The position numbers and the translations under genes were made by a program. A DNA stretch of 64,000 nucleotides, from contig JACPVJ010000114.1 of assembly GCA_016191785.1 (NCBI GenBank), forward strand, positions 81,113-145,112. Direction: 5' to 3'. The DNA comes from Myxococcales bacterium. Lineage in GTDB: Bacteria > Myxococcota_A > Polyangia > Polyangiales > Polyangiaceae. Below the pieces are notes generated by a model. The model had not been told where the DNA came from. It did not search any database and saw only the letters and a program-made list of their open reading frames with translations. This document shows, one piece after another, positions 44,590-53,451 of this stretch (position 1 is its first letter; each line of letters starts with the position of its first letter).

Positions 44590-46875
44590 TCAGCGCGGGA
44601 TGGCGCAGCCCACCGCGGTGAGCGGCGACTGGTTGTTGTCGGGGCGGCACTCGATCAGCTTCTTCGGCGCCGGGTCGATCACGGCGTAGGCCTTCGCCTT
44701 GCCGCCCGACAATTCCAGGTCGTCGGGGGCCGAGACGTTCACGATCAGCGTCTCGACCTGGAGCGGGAACAGCGGATGGGTGGTGATCGCGCTGCCCAAG
44801 AGCTTGCCGCCCTCGCGGTGGACGTTCACCGTCACGCCGGCGGGCATCGGTGCGCTGCCCAGGTTGCGCACGAAGACGCGCAGCCCGTAGGGCTTGGCGC
44901 AGTTCGGCAGCAGGGTGACGACGGCGTCCGGGGCGCCGAACTCGCCGCCCACCTGCTTGTTCTGGCGGAAGTTGTTCAGACCTGCCACCGACCAGTTGCT
45001 GGTCTCGCTCTTCGGGATCGTGCCGTCGTCGCCGACGTTGGTCACGTGATACGTGTGCTGGTTCCAGATCGGCCGGGTCTGCACCCAGCTCTTCGATGCG
45101 CTGCCCAGCACGCGCACCCCCGACTGGATGGTGCCGTCGCAGATGTAGCTGGGGTTCGAGCCCGGCTTGTTCGAGAACGAGTTGGCGACCAGCACCACGT
45201 CCGCCTGCCCGTCGGCGTCCACGTCCGCGACCACCGGATACTCGAGCAACGACCCGGTGGTGTTGCAGATCGGGGTCGCCGTGTCCTGCCCCGTCTTGCC
45301 GTCGTAGATGTGGACGCGCTGGGTGTCGTTGTAGAGGACCTCGACCTTGCCGTCGCCGTCGAAGTCGAACACCGCCGAGCCGGTCGAGCCGTTGTCCTCG
45401 TCGGTGGGCTTCGACCAGAGCGCGAGCGCGCCCAGCGTGCTCGGCAGGCCGCCGTTCATCAGCTTCTTGCCGTCGAGCACCACATAGCCGCGGAAGCCGA
45501 CGAACCCGGCATCGGGCGTCCCGTCGCCATCGAAATCGCCGGCGGTGATCGGTCCCATGCCGAACGACCAGCCCCAGGCGCCTCCGGGATCGACGTGTGC
45601 CTTGAAGGGTGCGCGGAGGATTTTCGCGAGGCTCGGCTCGGCGGCGTCGTAGCGCCAAAGCACCACCGAGTTGGTGTCGCCCATCGTGGCGATCACCTCG
45701 GGCTTGCCGTCTTTGTCGAAGTCCACCAGCGAGGGAACGAGCCAGGTCCCCGAGATGGCCGTGCTCAGATCGATCTTCAGTGCCCCGGCCGCGTCGTACA
45801 CCCGGTTGGCGAAGACGACCTCTGGCTTGCCGTTCCCGTCGAGGTCGCCGATGGTGTGATACCCGATGGGCACCGGCGAGAAGACCTTCTTCACGGCGCC
45901 GGTCGCGCCGTCGAGGATGCCGCCGCCCACCACCACCTCGGGGGCGCCGTCCCCGTCCAGATCGGCGATGGCCGGCATGAAGCACGCGGCGCTTGCGGTC
46001 CAGAGCGGTTTGCCGTCGGCGGTGAAGGCCTGCACCGACGTGTTGCCGGCGGCGCATGCCACGATCTCGTTGCCGTTCTTGCCGTCCAGGTTGCCTCCGG
46101 CCAGTGACGCGCCGGGCGAGATGCCCGCCACGCTCCAGAGCTCGGTCAACACGCCCTTCTTCACCGAGAGCGCGTGGAGCACGCCGGTGGTCTGCCACGC
46201 GCCGCCACTGAAGGTCGTGACCAGGATGTCGGCGGCGTCCATCGCCGTGATCTGACCGTCGCAGTCGTCGTCGTCCAGCTGGATCACGAGCGGCGTCATC
46301 ATCACGTCGCTGGCGTAGGGCGCGGTCGGCGACGTCACGTTGGCGGGCCACGAGTACTTCACCACCGGGTCGAACTTCTGCGAGAGTGGGACCTCGCACT
46401 TCTCGACGCAGTTCTCGGTCTGACCCGGTGAGCATTGCGGCGGGCGGGGCAGGCACCTCCCCTTGGGGGCTGCGCAGGTCGTGATCGGTCCCGAGTCGAG
46501 CGAGGGCTCGCAGTACTCGCCGGGGGCGCACTGCGCCGAGCTGGTGCAGGCTGCACCCGGGGTCACGCACTTCTGGAACGAGCACAGCTCGCTCGTGCCG
46601 CAACACTTGCTGCCGCACGCGCGCGCTTCCGCGCAGCACGCGCTCACCACGCACACCTCGCCGCTCGCACACGGCGTGGCGCACCCGGTGACGCCACCGC
46701 CCGAGCCCCCGCCGCTACCTCCGGTGGCGCCCCCGCTCCCGGACGACCCGCCGGTGCCGCCCGTCCCACCGCCACCCGTGCCGCCGGTGCCGGTGGATGC
46801 AGCGTCGTCGTCCGATGAGCACGCCGCGAAGAGCAGCGCCAGGAGAGAAATCGCTCCGAGCTCTTTCCAGGTCAT
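44590..46875 (-). CDS. Large FG-GAP/VCBS-repeat lipoprotein
   Basis: A 761-residue lipoprotein: signal ending LFAAC (Cys19), a Gly/Ser/Thr linker (about 25-58), a Cys-rich knot (CATPCASGEVCVVSACC, CGSKCC, CTSSAQCAPGEYC) and then a propeller with FG-GAP-type calcium loops. I count at least six: DLDGDGAPEVVVGG, DLDGNGKPEVVF, DFDKDGKPEVIATM, DFDGDGTPDAGFVG, DFDGDGKVEVLYND and DVDADGQADVVLVA. The C-terminal 170 residues form a beta-rich domain with a paired Cys. Such proteins are calcium-dependent adhesins or surface enzymes; no active site is visible. It is divergent from the secreted protein at 46968, with 92 bases between. Confidence 0.85.
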   Translation of the reverse strand: MTWKELGAISLLALLFAACSSDDDAASTGTGGTGGGGTGGTGGSSGSGGATGGSGGGSGGGVTGCATPCASGEVCVVSACCAEARACGSKCCGTSELCSFQKCVTPGAACTSSAQCAPGEYCEPSLDSGPITTCAAPKGRCLPRPPQCSPGQTENCVEKCEVPLSQKFDPVVKYSWPANVTSPTAPYASDVMMTPLVIQLDDDDCDGQITAMDAADILVTTFSGGAWQTTGVLHALSVKKGVLTELWSVAGISPGASLAGGNLDGKNGNEIVACAAGNTSVQAFTADGKPLWTASAACFMPAIADLDGDGAPEVVVGGGILDGATGAVKKVFSPVPIGYHTIGDLDGNGKPEVVFANRVYDAAGALKIDLSTAISGTWLVPSLVDFDKDGKPEVIATMGDTNSVVLWRYDAAEPSLAKILRAPFKAHVDPGGAWGWSFGMGPITAGDFDGDGTPDAGFVGFRGYVVLDGKKLMNGGLPSTLGALALWSKPTDEDNGSTGSAVFDFDGDGKVEVLYNDTQRVHIYDGKTGQDTATPICNTTGSLLEYPVVADVDADGQADVVLVANSFSNKPGSNPSYICDGTIQSGVRVLGSASKSWVQTRPIWNQHTYHVTNVGDDGTIPKSETSNWSVAGLNNFRQNKQVGGEFGAPDAVVTLLPNCAKPYGLRVFVRNLGSAPMPAGVTVNVHREGGKLLGSAITTHPLFPLQVETLIVNVSAPDDLELSGGKAKAYAVIDPAPKKLIECRPDNNQSPLTAVGCAIPR

Positions 46876-46967
46876 GGTCGGCGGATTATCCGTGATCCTT
46901 CCTCCGGGCGCGACACCGACGCGAGGCTCAGGGCCGGCCGCCAGGAAGACCGAGTCCGATCCGACGT

Positions 46968-47618
46968 ATGATCCGGCAGGTGAGCCCCCGCCCTGCCTGC
47001 GTCGGTCTCGTGCTCGCGCTGAGCGTCTGCGCCCCGAAGGTCGCGCAGGCCGAGCGGCCCGAGATCGATCTGGACGCCATCGGCTCGGTTCGCGTCGGCG
47101 TCGGCCACTCGACCTTGCTCGACGCCCGCATCTTGTCGCTGTCGTTCGAAGATCAGATCCGTGTCCATCGGCTGTCGGACGCGGTGGGCGTCACCGGCAT
47201 CTTCGGCATGGACGCCCAGCGCCCGCTCGACTTCGACTCGCCGCGGCTCGGCTTCCTGGCCACCGGTCTCGGCGCGGGCCTCTTGATTCACCAGCCGCCC
47301 GGCCCCGCGCTCACCCTCGGCCTCACCGGCGCGCCGCTTTGGCAGAGCAAGGACGACACCACGCACCTTGCAGGCTTTGGCGCCGCGCTCCGCGTCGAGG
47401 GATACCCGTTCTACCAGACGCTGGTCGAAGCGGTGGAGTGCCGTCGCGGCGTGCTCGCGACCTACGTGCTCAGCGGCCTGCACGTCTGGGCGCTCGGCCG
47501 GCGCGACTTCATCGGGCTCGGCGGTGAGAGTTGGGCGATCGGGCTCGGCTTCGACCTCGGCCGCAACGCCATCCTGCCGGTGATGGGCGCCGTTCTGCCG
47601 GCGGCGTGTGGAAAGTGA
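46968..47618 (+). CDS. Exported protein of unknown function
   Basis: A 216-residue protein with a signal peptide (ACVGLVLALSVCAPKVAQA, cleavage after AQA). The mature part is beta-rich with no clear domain: IDLDAIGSVRVGVGHSTLL, LGFLATGLGAGLLIHQ, AALRVEGYPFYQTLVEAVEC, FIGLGGESWAIGLGFDL. The regular glycine-containing strands and the length fit a small outer-membrane barrel. I cannot name the family. The following small gene begins inside or just after its 3' end, so the two may be cotranscribed. Confidence 0.55.
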   Translation: MIRQVSPRPACVGLVLALSVCAPKVAQAERPEIDLDAIGSVRVGVGHSTLLDARILSLSFEDQIRVHRLSDAVGVTGIFGMDAQRPLDFDSPRLGFLATGLGAGLLIHQPPGPALTLGLTGAPLWQSKDDTTHLAGFGAALRVEGYPFYQTLVEAVECRRGVLATYVLSGLHVWALGRRDFIGLGGESWAIGLGFDLGRNAILPVMGAVLPAACGK

Positions 47619-47637
47619 GCCGTGCTATGTTTCGGGT

Positions 47638-47901
47638 GTGGGTGCCCCTAGTTACGCCCCCGAGACGCTCGCGGCGTATTTCCAGCCGGTTCACCCCGAG
47701 CTGTTCGCGGACCCACGGCTCGGTCGCCTGCTGTCCAAGCTGCGCGACGAAGACCCGGACTTAGTCCTCGCCGTCGCCGACGTCGACCGCTCTCGGATCC
47801 GCGATACGCTGGGTCTTACCCCGGAAGAGCGTCTGCGGGCGTGCTACCGCGTGGCGGAAACCTTCCAGGGAATGCGCGTTGTCGAAACGCGCCGTCGCTG
47901 A
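47638..47901 (+). CDS. Small protein of about 87 residues, unrecognised
   Basis: The frame has two possible GTG starts: 47638 (VGAPSYAPETLAAYFQ, used here) or 47608, which overlaps the previous gene's end. The product has a middle part PELFADPRLGRLLSKLRDED, then DLVLAVADVDRSRIRDTLGL, and ends TPEERLRACYRVAETFQ with GMRVVETRRR. A D-R-S-x-I-R-x-x-L-x-x-T-P-x-E-R-L end is like that of small proteins that sit beside nucleotidyltransferase-type toxins or antitoxins, so this could be an orphan antitoxin-like protein. No partner gene follows: the next gene is a lipoprotein. Confidence 0.5.
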   Translation: MGAPSYAPETLAAYFQPVHPELFADPRLGRLLSKLRDEDPDLVLAVADVDRSRIRDTLGLTPEERLRACYRVAETFQGMRVVETRRR

Positions 47902-47968
47902 GGGGAGCGCCCCGAGTGGGGGCGTCGCGCTGCGTCGTGCTTGCAGAGTCCAGTGGGTCGGCGGCAGA

Positions 47969-48907
47969 ATGGGGCGCATGCGGTGGGGTCTGGTCGCGGT
48001 CGTCGTGGTCGCAGCGTGTGGCTCGGAGGGTGAGGGCACACCTGGCGGTACGAGCGGTGGTGGGGGTGCCGGCGCGGTGGGTGGCGTGGGCGGCGCGAGC
48101 GGGTGCGTTCCGAACCAGCAACTCACGTGCGCCTGTGGCGGCGACGTCGTCGGGTATCAGACCTGTCTCGCGGACGGTTCGAGCTTCAGTCCCTGTGCCT
48201 GTCCCGATTCGGGCACGGGCGGCAGCAGCGACGCCGGTGCGGACGCCGCGAGTGGTGGCGGCGGAAGCGGCGGCACCACTGGCTGCATCACTGGGCTGAA
48301 GCTCTGTGGAGGCGTCTGCGTCGCCCAGAACCCGACCGTGGGGTGCGGGGCGCCGGACTGCGCCGCGTGCCCTGCGCCGCCGAAAGCGCAGGCGACGTGC
48401 GCCGGCTTGGCTTGCGACTTCGTCTGTGACTCGGGCTACGTGAAATCGGGCTCGGGCTGCGTGGTCGGGGCGAGCGGGGGCGGCGGCTCCGGCGCGAGCG
48501 GCGGCAGCGGGGGCAGCGGCGTCGGAGGTGCAGGTGGCACCGGCGGTGTAGGGGGTCTCGGCGGCCTGGGTGGCAGCGGAGCCACCGGCGGCACCGGTGG
48601 TTTCGGCGGCACGACCGGCGCCTGCAAGGTCGCGTCGTGCCCGGCGCCCGCACCGCCGGCCCAGAAGTGCTGCGTCACCATCAACGGGCCGTGTGGCATC
48701 GACTGGAGCCAAGGTGCGGGCTGTCAGGTCGTCGGTGGCACGGACGGCGGCGCCGGTTACGGGGGCGTCGGCGGAAGCGACGCTGGCTTCAACTGCCCCG
48801 CAGCGAAGCCCACGACCGGGGCGTCCTGCGTCGTCGGGGCAATCTGCAATTACGGCACCAGCTTCTGCTTCTGCGCCGGCACGCCGTTGACGTGGTCTTG
48901 CACCTGA
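47969..48907 (+). CDS. Cys-rich lipoprotein with two Gly-rich linkers
   Basis: A 312-residue lipoprotein: lipobox VVAAC (Cys17), a Gly-rich linker, a Cys-rich domain (CVPNQQLTCACGGDVVGYQTC, split here; CACPDSGTGG), a second block with CGAPDCAACP and CAGLACDFVCDSGY, then a Gly linker of about 70 residues with short repeats (GGTGGVGGLGGLGG), and a C-terminal Cys-rich domain ending CFCAGTPLTWSC. It is a modular disulphide-knitted surface protein of the myxobacterial type. The start is the ATG at 47969, or an ATG three codons later. Nothing suggests an enzyme. Confidence 0.75.
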   Translation: MGRMRWGLVAVVVVAACGSEGEGTPGGTSGGGGAGAVGGVGGASGCVPNQQLTCACGGDVVGYQTCLADGSSFSPCACPDSGTGGSSDAGADAASGGGGSGGTTGCITGLKLCGGVCVAQNPTVGCGAPDCAACPAPPKAQATCAGLACDFVCDSGYVKSGSGCVVGASGGGGSGASGGSGGSGVGGAGGTGGVGGLGGLGGSGATGGTGGFGGTTGACKVASCPAPAPPAQKCCVTINGPCGIDWSQGAGCQVVGGTDGGAGYGGVGGSDAGFNCPAAKPTTGASCVVGAICNYGTSFCFCAGTPLTWSCT

Positions 48908-48929
48908 CGAGTCGAGACGGCCTCGCGGC

Positions 48930-50543
48930 TCACGGCCGAAGCTTCACCAGGTAGGTCGGAGGGTCCGGGACACCGGAGTCGTCAGACGGAAGACCGTGCG
49001 CTGCGTCACCGAAGTTGACGCTCGTGTTGAACCACCCAGACAAGTAGACTGCGCCCGCGCCGTCTTTCGCCACGGCGCGGACGCCGTCGCTGCCCGGCCC
49101 GCCGAACCGGCGCGCCACGGCGGGCGTGCCGTTGAAGCCGTAGCTCGCCACGAAGATGTCGAAGTCGGTGTCACTGGTACCGACAGCCTGCAGGCTGCCG
49201 GCCCCGAAGTTCACCGTGCGCCAGAACTGTCCCGTGTAGATCGCCTTCGTGTCGGTCACGACGACGCGCGGGTCCCAGGGGTTCGTCTTGCCCGAGTCGC
49301 TCTTCGGCTCGTCGATAGAAATGCTGAACACATGGGACAGCGATGCCTCGAACATTGCGAACAACCTCGACGGGCTGGCGCCGGCGTCGGTCGAGGTGCG
49401 AGGCCCGCCACCCAGGTCGACGGTGCCGGTGTAGCGCAGGGCGAGTGCAACGCGATCGCTGCCGCCGACGTCGAATCCGACGAGCTGACGCGTGGGTTCG
49501 TAGCCGCTGGTGCCCCAGGCGGTTCCGGCGACGACCCCGCCCGCGCTGTCGAGCTTGGCTAGCGCGAACAGACCCGACACCGTTCCCGACGGCAGCTTCA
49601 GCGGGTCGTAGCTCGCCAGCAGAACGTGGCCGGCGTTCAGAGCGGCGAGCGCGCTGCCCCCGAACGGCTTTTGCCAGGCCTCGGTCCCATCCGCGAGATA
49701 GCGTCGGGTCATCGGCATCTCCCACTGCTCGATGGCGGTGACGAACACCGAGCCGTCTTTCGGAGACACCACGGCGGTCGGCAATTGCGAGTAGCCGTCC
49801 GCGGGGTAGGTGTGATCCCAGATGCATTTGCCCGTCTGATCGAGCTCGACGACGAAATGGATCGCGCTGCCGATGCTGGACGGGGCTGTTCCGCATGGCC
49901 AGACGAGCGTGTATTTCACGCTGGGGTACGAACCCTGGCTGGTCACCGTGGTTTCGCCCTGAACCACGATTCGATCCTGCGCTACGGGTCGGATGGACAA
50001 CGTCCGCGAGTTGATGCGGCCGGCATCCGTCGCAAAGGCAAACTTGCGTTGGCCGCTCGCGTCGAAGCCAGTGATCAGAAGCTGTCGGGCCCAGCCGGTC
50101 ATCGACTTCCCGACAGGACCGTTGCCGAAGTCCACCGGACCGCCGCTCGTGCCAGCGACGATCAGCGTTCCGGCCGAGTCCACCGCCAGGGCCGCGATCT
50201 CGTAGTCGCCCGGAAACACTTTGCTCCACTCGCCCGTGAGGGACTCACCGGGCCCCGAGCCGCCGGTTCCGCCCGTCGGCTGGCCCGCTCCGCCTCCGGT
50301 CGACTGGCCTCCCGTTCCGCCGCCCGCTTGCCCTGCGCCCCCGCCGCTCCCACCGCAAACACAGCCGGCAAAGGTTCCGTCGCCCTGGCAGATCTGGGCG
50401 CCGGTCTGCCCGCTGGTGCACGCGCACGGCGCCGACTGCCCGGGCGTGCACTTCGTCCCGCCCGGAGAAGGCTCGTCCGACGAACAGGCACCCATCGCGC
50501 ACCCGAGAAGCAGCCCAGCCCACCCACTCCACCGTCCCCGCAT
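48930..50543 (-). CDS. Lipoprotein with SBBP-like beta-propeller repeats
   Basis: A 537-residue lipoprotein: lipobox LLLGC (Cys15, with a second Cys20 in MGAC), a short Cys-rich part (CTPGQSAPCACTSGQTGAQ), a Gly/Ser/Thr linker (about 68-98), then a large beta-propeller with repeated NFG motifs: VDFGNGPVG, LGGGPRTSTDAG, VNFGAGSLQ and VNFGDAAHGLP, each followed by W/Y-x-x-x-hydrophobic strands as in SBBP (seven-bladed) repeats. VYLSGWFNTSVNFG near the end is a complete blade. These repeats occur in myxobacterial secreted proteins of unknown function. The start is the ATG at 50543, where the signal peptide begins. Confidence 0.8.
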   Translation of the reverse strand: MRGRWSGWAGLLLGCAMGACSSDEPSPGGTKCTPGQSAPCACTSGQTGAQICQGDGTFAGCVCGGSGGGAGQAGGGTGGQSTGGGAGQPTGGTGGSGPGESLTGEWSKVFPGDYEIAALAVDSAGTLIVAGTSGGPVDFGNGPVGKSMTGWARQLLITGFDASGQRKFAFATDAGRINSRTLSIRPVAQDRIVVQGETTVTSQGSYPSVKYTLVWPCGTAPSSIGSAIHFVVELDQTGKCIWDHTYPADGYSQLPTAVVSPKDGSVFVTAIEQWEMPMTRRYLADGTEAWQKPFGGSALAALNAGHVLLASYDPLKLPSGTVSGLFALAKLDSAGGVVAGTAWGTSGYEPTRQLVGFDVGGSDRVALALRYTGTVDLGGGPRTSTDAGASPSRLFAMFEASLSHVFSISIDEPKSDSGKTNPWDPRVVVTDTKAIYTGQFWRTVNFGAGSLQAVGTSDTDFDIFVASYGFNGTPAVARRFGGPGSDGVRAVAKDGAGAVYLSGWFNTSVNFGDAAHGLPSDDSGVPDPPTYLVKLRP

Positions 50544-50710
50544 CCGCCGATGATAACTCGCAGCGCAGGTCGGTCCAAGCCGCGCCGCATGCGCCCCGGC
50601 CTGGCTCGCAAGCGACCAGCGGCGCTTCCGCCGATTCGCCACATGCGCGGGGGCGAGCGTGAACGATCGGCCTTGGCGCGCCGGCTCCCAAGTGCCAGCC
50701 TCGGGCCGCC

Positions 50711-51337
50711 ATGGGGTCTCGTTCACGCTTCGCGCTGATCTGCGCTTCGCTCGCGCTGACGCTGGGCTGCAACTCACCCGAGAGCAGTCGCCCGCCCGAG
50801 CCGCCGCCCGCTGCTGCCCCGAGCGCTTCGACGACGCCCGAACTGCCGAAGGGGCCGCCCGCGCTGCACCTCGAGTCTTCGGCGTTCGCGCTCCACACCG
50901 CGATCCCCTCGAAGCACACCTGCGAGGGCGCGGACGTCTCGCCGCCGCTGTCGTGGGGCGATGCGCCGGCGGGCACCAAGACCTTCGCGCTGATCGTCGA
51001 CGATCCGGACGCGCCGGATCCGGCCGCGCCGCAGCGGGTCTGGGTCCACTGGGTCGTCTACGACATCCCGGCGAACGTCACCTCGCTCCCCGAGGGGGTG
51101 AAGCAGGCGACGAAGGGCGGCCGGGACGGCCAGAACGACTGGGGCAAGCCGGGCTATGGGGGCCCGTGTCCGCCCATCGGGAGCCACCGCTACTACCACA
51201 AGCTGTACGCGCTGGACGTGGAGCTCGGCGACCTGGGCAAGCTGAAGAAGGACGAGCTGGAGAAGGCCATGAGCGGCCACGTGCTCGCTCGTGCCGAGCT
51301 GGTCGGCCTCTACCAGAAGCAGAACCCGAAGAAGTGA
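50711..51337 (+). CDS. YbhB/YbcL (PEBP) family lipoprotein
   Basis: A 208-residue protein: lipobox TLGC (Cys20), a Pro/Ala/Ser linker, then a phosphatidylethanolamine-binding-protein domain. Diagnostic parts are IPSKHTCEGADVSPPLSW at the start, LIVDDPDAPDP and VWVHWVVYDIP (the DPDxP and GxHR/HW elements) and GYGGPCPPIGSHRYYHKLYALD, the conserved loop shaping the anion pocket. Bacterial YbhB/YbcL proteins bind small anions; the eukaryotic relatives inhibit Raf kinase. A lipid-anchored copy is unusual but known. It is divergent from the SBBP lipoprotein (about 170 bases) and converges with the miniature tag gene four bases downstream. Confidence 0.9.
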   Translation: MGSRSRFALICASLALTLGCNSPESSRPPEPPPAAAPSASTTPELPKGPPALHLESSAFALHTAIPSKHTCEGADVSPPLSWGDAPAGTKTFALIVDDPDAPDPAAPQRVWVHWVVYDIPANVTSLPEGVKQATKGGRDGQNDWGKPGYGGPCPPIGSHRYYHKLYALDVELGDLGKLKKDELEKAMSGHVLARAELVGLYQKQNPKK

Positions 51338-51341
51338 CGCC

Positions 51342-51572
51342 TCACGCCTTCCCGAGTCGAGCCACTTGGCGATGGCGGAAGCAGCTCACCACGTGGTCGT
51401 TGACCATGCCGACCGCTTGCATGTGCGCGTAGACGATGGTCGAGCCTTCGAGCACCAGGAACTCGAACAACAGGCGGTCGTCCCGGACCGGCACGCCCCA
51501 CTCGGTGTCGTGGTACGCGACGTAGATCGGGTCGGTTCCGGCCCAGGCGCAGCGGATCTTCGGGGCGGGCAT
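51342..51572 (-). pseudogene. tag: Internally deleted 3-methyladenine DNA glycosylase I (mini-Tag)
   Basis: A 76-residue frame joining both ends of Tag: RCAWAGTDPIYVAYHDTEW from the N-terminus and TIVYAHMQAVGMVNDHVVSC from the C-terminus. Compared with the 187-residue E. coli protein, about 119 residues (40-158, the helix-hairpin-helix core with Trp46) are missing, joined at a glycine that occurs on both sides. All four zinc-snap ligands are kept with native spacing: Cys8-x12-His21 and His60-x3-Cys64 (E. coli Cys4/His17 and His175/Cys179). Base-pocket residues Trp10, Tyr20 and Glu42 also remain. It cannot excise bases by the known mechanism. Its reading frame is intact, so either the deletion is recent or the product has a use. 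It follows plsC on the same strand by 54 bases. Confidence 0.75.
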
Positions 51573-51626
51573 CGCGCGCCAGCCTAGCGCCGGCGACCCC
51601 GTTTCGGCCAGCGGGCAGCCGCGCGC

Positions 51627-52379
51627 TCACGCGGGGCGCGGCGCGGGCTGCTGCTCGGGCGGCAAGGTGCGCAGGAAGGGCGCGCGCAGCGTCTCGAGGT
51701 GCTCGTCGATGCGGTCTTCGCTCCACCCCTCGGTCGAGATCGGCGGCAAGAAGACGATGCGCACGTCGGCCGGCTCGAGCGTCAGGCTCGAGCGCTTCCA
51801 GGCATTCTGCAGGCCGACGGTCACCATCGGCACGATGGGCAGGCGTGTCGCGAGCGCCATGTGCACGATGCCCTTCTTGAACGGCAACAGGCGCCCCGAG
51901 TCCGAGCGCGTGCCCTCTGGCAGGATGCACAGGTGCAGCCCGCGCTGGCGCAAGAAGGTGGCGGTTCGTTCCAGGGCGCGCTTGGCGCGGCCAGTGCGCT
52001 CGCGATCGACGAACACGTGCCCGGCAAGCCACCAGGCCTGGCCGTAGAACGGGTAGTAGAGGACCTGCTTCTTCGCCACGCCCACCGTGCCCGCGGGCGT
52101 GAGCCAGATGGTGGTGAACGCATCCAAGATCGAGGTGTGGTTGCAGGCATAGATGGCCGGGCGATCGGCGCTCACGTGCTCGCGCCCTTCGACGGTCACG
52201 CGGCTTCCGGCGCACCACATCACCGCGCGACCGATCGCCGTTCCGAACGCGTTGGTCACCCGAATGCGCGCGACCCGCCAGGGAAGGAGCACGACCAAGA
52301 GCGGCGTCATCAGCGCCACCAGCACGCCGGTGCACCCGAGCCCCAGGGCGATTCGCGCCAGGCTCTCTGGGCGGCTCAC
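51627..52379 (-). CDS. plsC: 1-acyl-sn-glycerol-3-phosphate acyltransferase
   Basis: A 250-residue membrane-associated enzyme that transfers an acyl chain to lysophosphatidic acid in phospholipid synthesis. It has an N-terminal hydrophobic stretch (ALGLGCTGVLVALMTPLLVV), the catalytic NHTSILD (H-x4-D) and the PEGTRS substrate-binding block about 70 residues later, followed by a proline turn LPIVPMVTVG as block IV. The length is normal for bacterial PlsC. The GTG start at 52379 overlaps the stop of the upstream gene (GTGA), which marks them as one operon. The gene at 52376-53371 precedes it, and the deleted tag follows. Confidence 0.9.
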   Translation of the reverse strand: MSRPESLARIALGLGCTGVLVALMTPLLVVLLPWRVARIRVTNAFGTAIGRAVMWCAGSRVTVEGREHVSADRPAIYACNHTSILDAFTTIWLTPAGTVGVAKKQVLYYPFYGQAWWLAGHVFVDRERTGRAKRALERTATFLRQRGLHLCILPEGTRSDSGRLLPFKKGIVHMALATRLPIVPMVTVGLQNAWKRSSLTLEPADVRIVFLPPISTEGWSEDRIDEHLETLRAPFLRTLPPEQQPAPRPA

Positions 52380-53371
52380 GCGGGGCTCGCCCGAAGACCC
52401 GCCACGAGCCCCTGCCAGTCGGCCGCGGCGCGATCCGACGACAGCCGCCGGCCCGTCCACCGGCAAGCGCGCGCAGCGACCTCGCAATAGCGATCGAGGG
52501 CCGCCGGGTCGGGCAGCTCGAGCTCGTTTTGCAGCCACAGGTTCAAGAGCAAGAGCTCCATCGGGGTGTTGCCGGTGCGCTCGCCGATCCCCAGCGCGCA
52601 GCCGTGGATGCGATCGATCCCATACTCGAGGGCCCAGAGCGCGTTGTCCAGCGCGAGGCCCCGGTCGTTGTGGCCGTGCCAGTCGAGACCCACGCCGTCG
52701 ATGCCGGTCTCGTCGATCAGGGCGCGGGTGAACACCACCAGGTTGCGCACGCCGTCCCGCGTGGCGTGACCGACGGTGTCGGCCAGGCACAGGCGGCGGG
52801 CGCCGGTCTCGAGGGCGCTCTTCCAGATCTCGCGCAGCGTCTCGGGGCGGGCCCGCGTGGTGTCTTCGGTCACGTACGCGACCTCGACGCCCTCTCTCAC
52901 CGCGAACGCGATGGCCTCGGTGCTGCGCCTCACGATCAGCTCGATGTCCCAGCTCTCGGCCAGCTTGCGGATCTCGCTCGTGCCGATGAACGCGTAGGCC
53001 ACGCAGGGGATGCCGACCTTCTGCTGGATCTCCGCGATCGGCACGATGTCGCCGACCACGGTGCGGGCGGCCATCACCGGACGGATCGCCAGCTTCTGCT
53101 CGACGATGGCGCGGCACGCCGTCTCCGAGTCCTGGAAGTTGCGCGGCGAGGCCGCGGGCAGGCCGACATTGACCAGGTGGATGCCCAGGCGGTCCATCAG
53201 TCCGACGAGCTCGAGCTTGTCCTCGATCTTGGGGTCGATCACCGACGGGTTCTGGATGCCGTCCCGCAGCGTCTCGTCCTGAAAGGTGACCCCGGCGTGC
53301 ATCAGCGTGGGCACGCCGCGGGCTCGGTTCCAGTCGTACGGCTCGCCGTTTTTCTGCTGCGACCCAGCCAC
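52376..53371 (-). CDS. HMGL/LeuA-family aldolase (isopropylmalate/homocitrate synthase-like)
   Basis: A 331-residue enzyme with the DRE-TIM fold. DETLRDGIQ (residues 32-40) holds the metal-binding Asp and general base Arg-Asp; AYVTEDTTRARPETL and LCLADTVGHAT follow with the catalytic His region; WHGHNDRGLALDNALWA has the second pair of metal-binding histidines, and GERTGNTPMELLLL ends the barrel. It resembles LeuA/homocitrate synthases but is shorter than true LeuA (no regulatory domain), so it may be a hydroxymethylglutaryl-CoA lyase-type or alkylmalate-forming enzyme with an unknown acyl-CoA. The start is a GTG at 53371. Its 3' end overlaps plsC; whether the acyl products meet there is inference. 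Confidence 0.82.
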   Translation of the reverse strand: MAGSQQKNGEPYDWNRARGVPTLMHAGVTFQDETLRDGIQNPSVIDPKIEDKLELVGLMDRLGIHLVNVGLPAASPRNFQDSETACRAIVEQKLAIRPVMAARTVVGDIVPIAEIQQKVGIPCVAYAFIGTSEIRKLAESWDIELIVRRSTEAIAFAVREGVEVAYVTEDTTRARPETLREIWKSALETGARRLCLADTVGHATRDGVRNLVVFTRALIDETGIDGVGLDWHGHNDRGLALDNALWALEYGIDRIHGCALGIGERTGNTPMELLLLNLWLQNELELPDPAALDRYCEVAARACRWTGRRLSSDRAAADWQGLVAGLRASPA

Positions 53372-53451
53372 GGCGGGTATGTAGCGCGAAAATTCTGCCC
53401 TTGCGAGCGCAACTCCGGCTACCCTCGCCCCGCGATTTCAGGAGAGGGACG

